From Azolla caroliniana (taxonomy: Eukaryota; Polypodiophyta): 64,000 bases of DNA. Position numbers and translations under genes: made by a program. Where the stretch lies: positions 7,502,001-7,566,000 of the forward strand of contig JBHGNT010000017.1 of the NCBI GenBank assembly GCA_043228905.1. Reading direction: 5' to 3'. The notes under the pieces are model-generated. The model ran no database searches. It was not told where the DNA came from and saw nothing but the letters and a program-made list of their open reading frames with translations. Positions 63,592 through 64,000 of this stretch are shown here, piece by piece (position 1 is the first letter of the stretch; every line of letters begins with the position of its first letter).

Positions 63592-64000
63592 CTATGCATA
63601 TCTGCTCTTCAGCTTGGGTGATTTGGTCGTTTCGACTCTGTCTCCTTCACCTCTAGTCAATCTCTTAGTCGAATCTGTTTTGACTGGTGAATCTCTTGCT
63701 GATTCGGATTCAGCAAAGGGATTGTTGGCTTGGTTTTCTTCGACTGTTTGTCGACTTTCCAATTCAACCAAGTGGGTCAGTTCGTCTACGACATCTCTGT
63801 CTATTTTGAAGGAAATCTTTTTGACAACCTTTTTCGGTTGGTTTCGTTCAAAGAGAATTGAGCCGTCATTAAAGATTACATCACTACTCCGGATCAATTT
63901 CCAATTCTTTGGATCCCATAGCCTATAGCCGAATTCCCCATCGGTTCCATAACCGAGGAATATGCACTTAGTTGCATGGGGCACCAACTTGGTCCTTTTC
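63592..64000 (-). pseudogene. Copia H integrase C-terminus and linker
   Basis: Minus-strand frame reads VPHATKCIFLGYGTDGEFGYRLWDPK and RSSDVIFNDGSI, the conserved end of copia integrase, then an acidic and Ser-rich linker and stops at 63592. It runs out of the window on the right. Confidence 0.85.

Noticed and set aside
1-64000. CRISPR arrays, operons, Shine-Dalgarno sites or bacterial genes
   Set aside because: The window is eukaryotic: spliced genes, LTR retrotransposons, LINEs; no spaced direct repeats of CRISPR type.

Overview
This is a repeat-rich land-plant nuclear window. The evidence is nested Ty1/copia and Ty3/gypsy LTR retrotransposons, LINE relics, microsatellites and two intron-containing host genes with GT-AG introns. 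The gypsy element is closer in domain content to Tf1/sushi chromoviruses than to the usual angiosperm clades, which hints at a seed-free plant (fern, lycophyte or bryophyte); that placement is an inference.

Layout. 1-2455: decayed copia (+). 2456-8702: 3' part of a gypsy chromovirus (+), split by an intact young copia (2823-8135, minus; 1361-aa Gag-Pol, 600-bp LTRs with one mismatch, TSD AGTAC). 8703-9760: LINE ORF2 relic. 10288-18983: gag-only LTR element (minus) whose gag is split by a copia lacking reverse transcriptase (13157-17844, +), which is itself split by a solo LTR (14949-15665). 18984-22080: microsatellites and LINE relics. 22633-23667: four-exon host gene (minus) for a small proline-rich membrane protein. 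25681-26580: PPR pseudogene holding a solo LTR. 26577-33690: copia, LTR and LINE fragments. 34969-39681: twelve-exon protein disulfide isomerase gene (+) with a Mutator-type MITE in intron 8. 40190-50859: decayed copia (+) split by a nearly complete gypsy/sushi-type element (42736-48440, minus). 51590-52850: foldback-like inverted repeats around a LINE fragment. 52851-61590: copia relic (minus) split by a solo LTR (54998-56002) and a second gag-only element (56157-60932). 61590-64000: copia fragments.

The best candidates for something undescribed are two. (1) The sushi-type gypsy element has a primer-binding site directly inside its LTR that is perfectly complementary over 12 nt to the predicted 5' end of its own transcript (33 nt below the TATA box), which predicts Tf1-like self-priming in a plant. 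Its gag and pol frames meet at GTTAAAC followed by a 6-nt spacer and an 11-bp hairpin, a textbook -1 frameshift layout. (2) A family of gag-only LTR elements (two near full-length copies, two solo LTRs) shares a primer-binding site matching tRNA-Trp, 4-bp target duplications, related LTR ends and a gag-like protein without any pol.

The host genes are unrelated to the transposons; the PDI would act in the ER lumen and the small membrane protein is of unknown role. All counts were made by eye.
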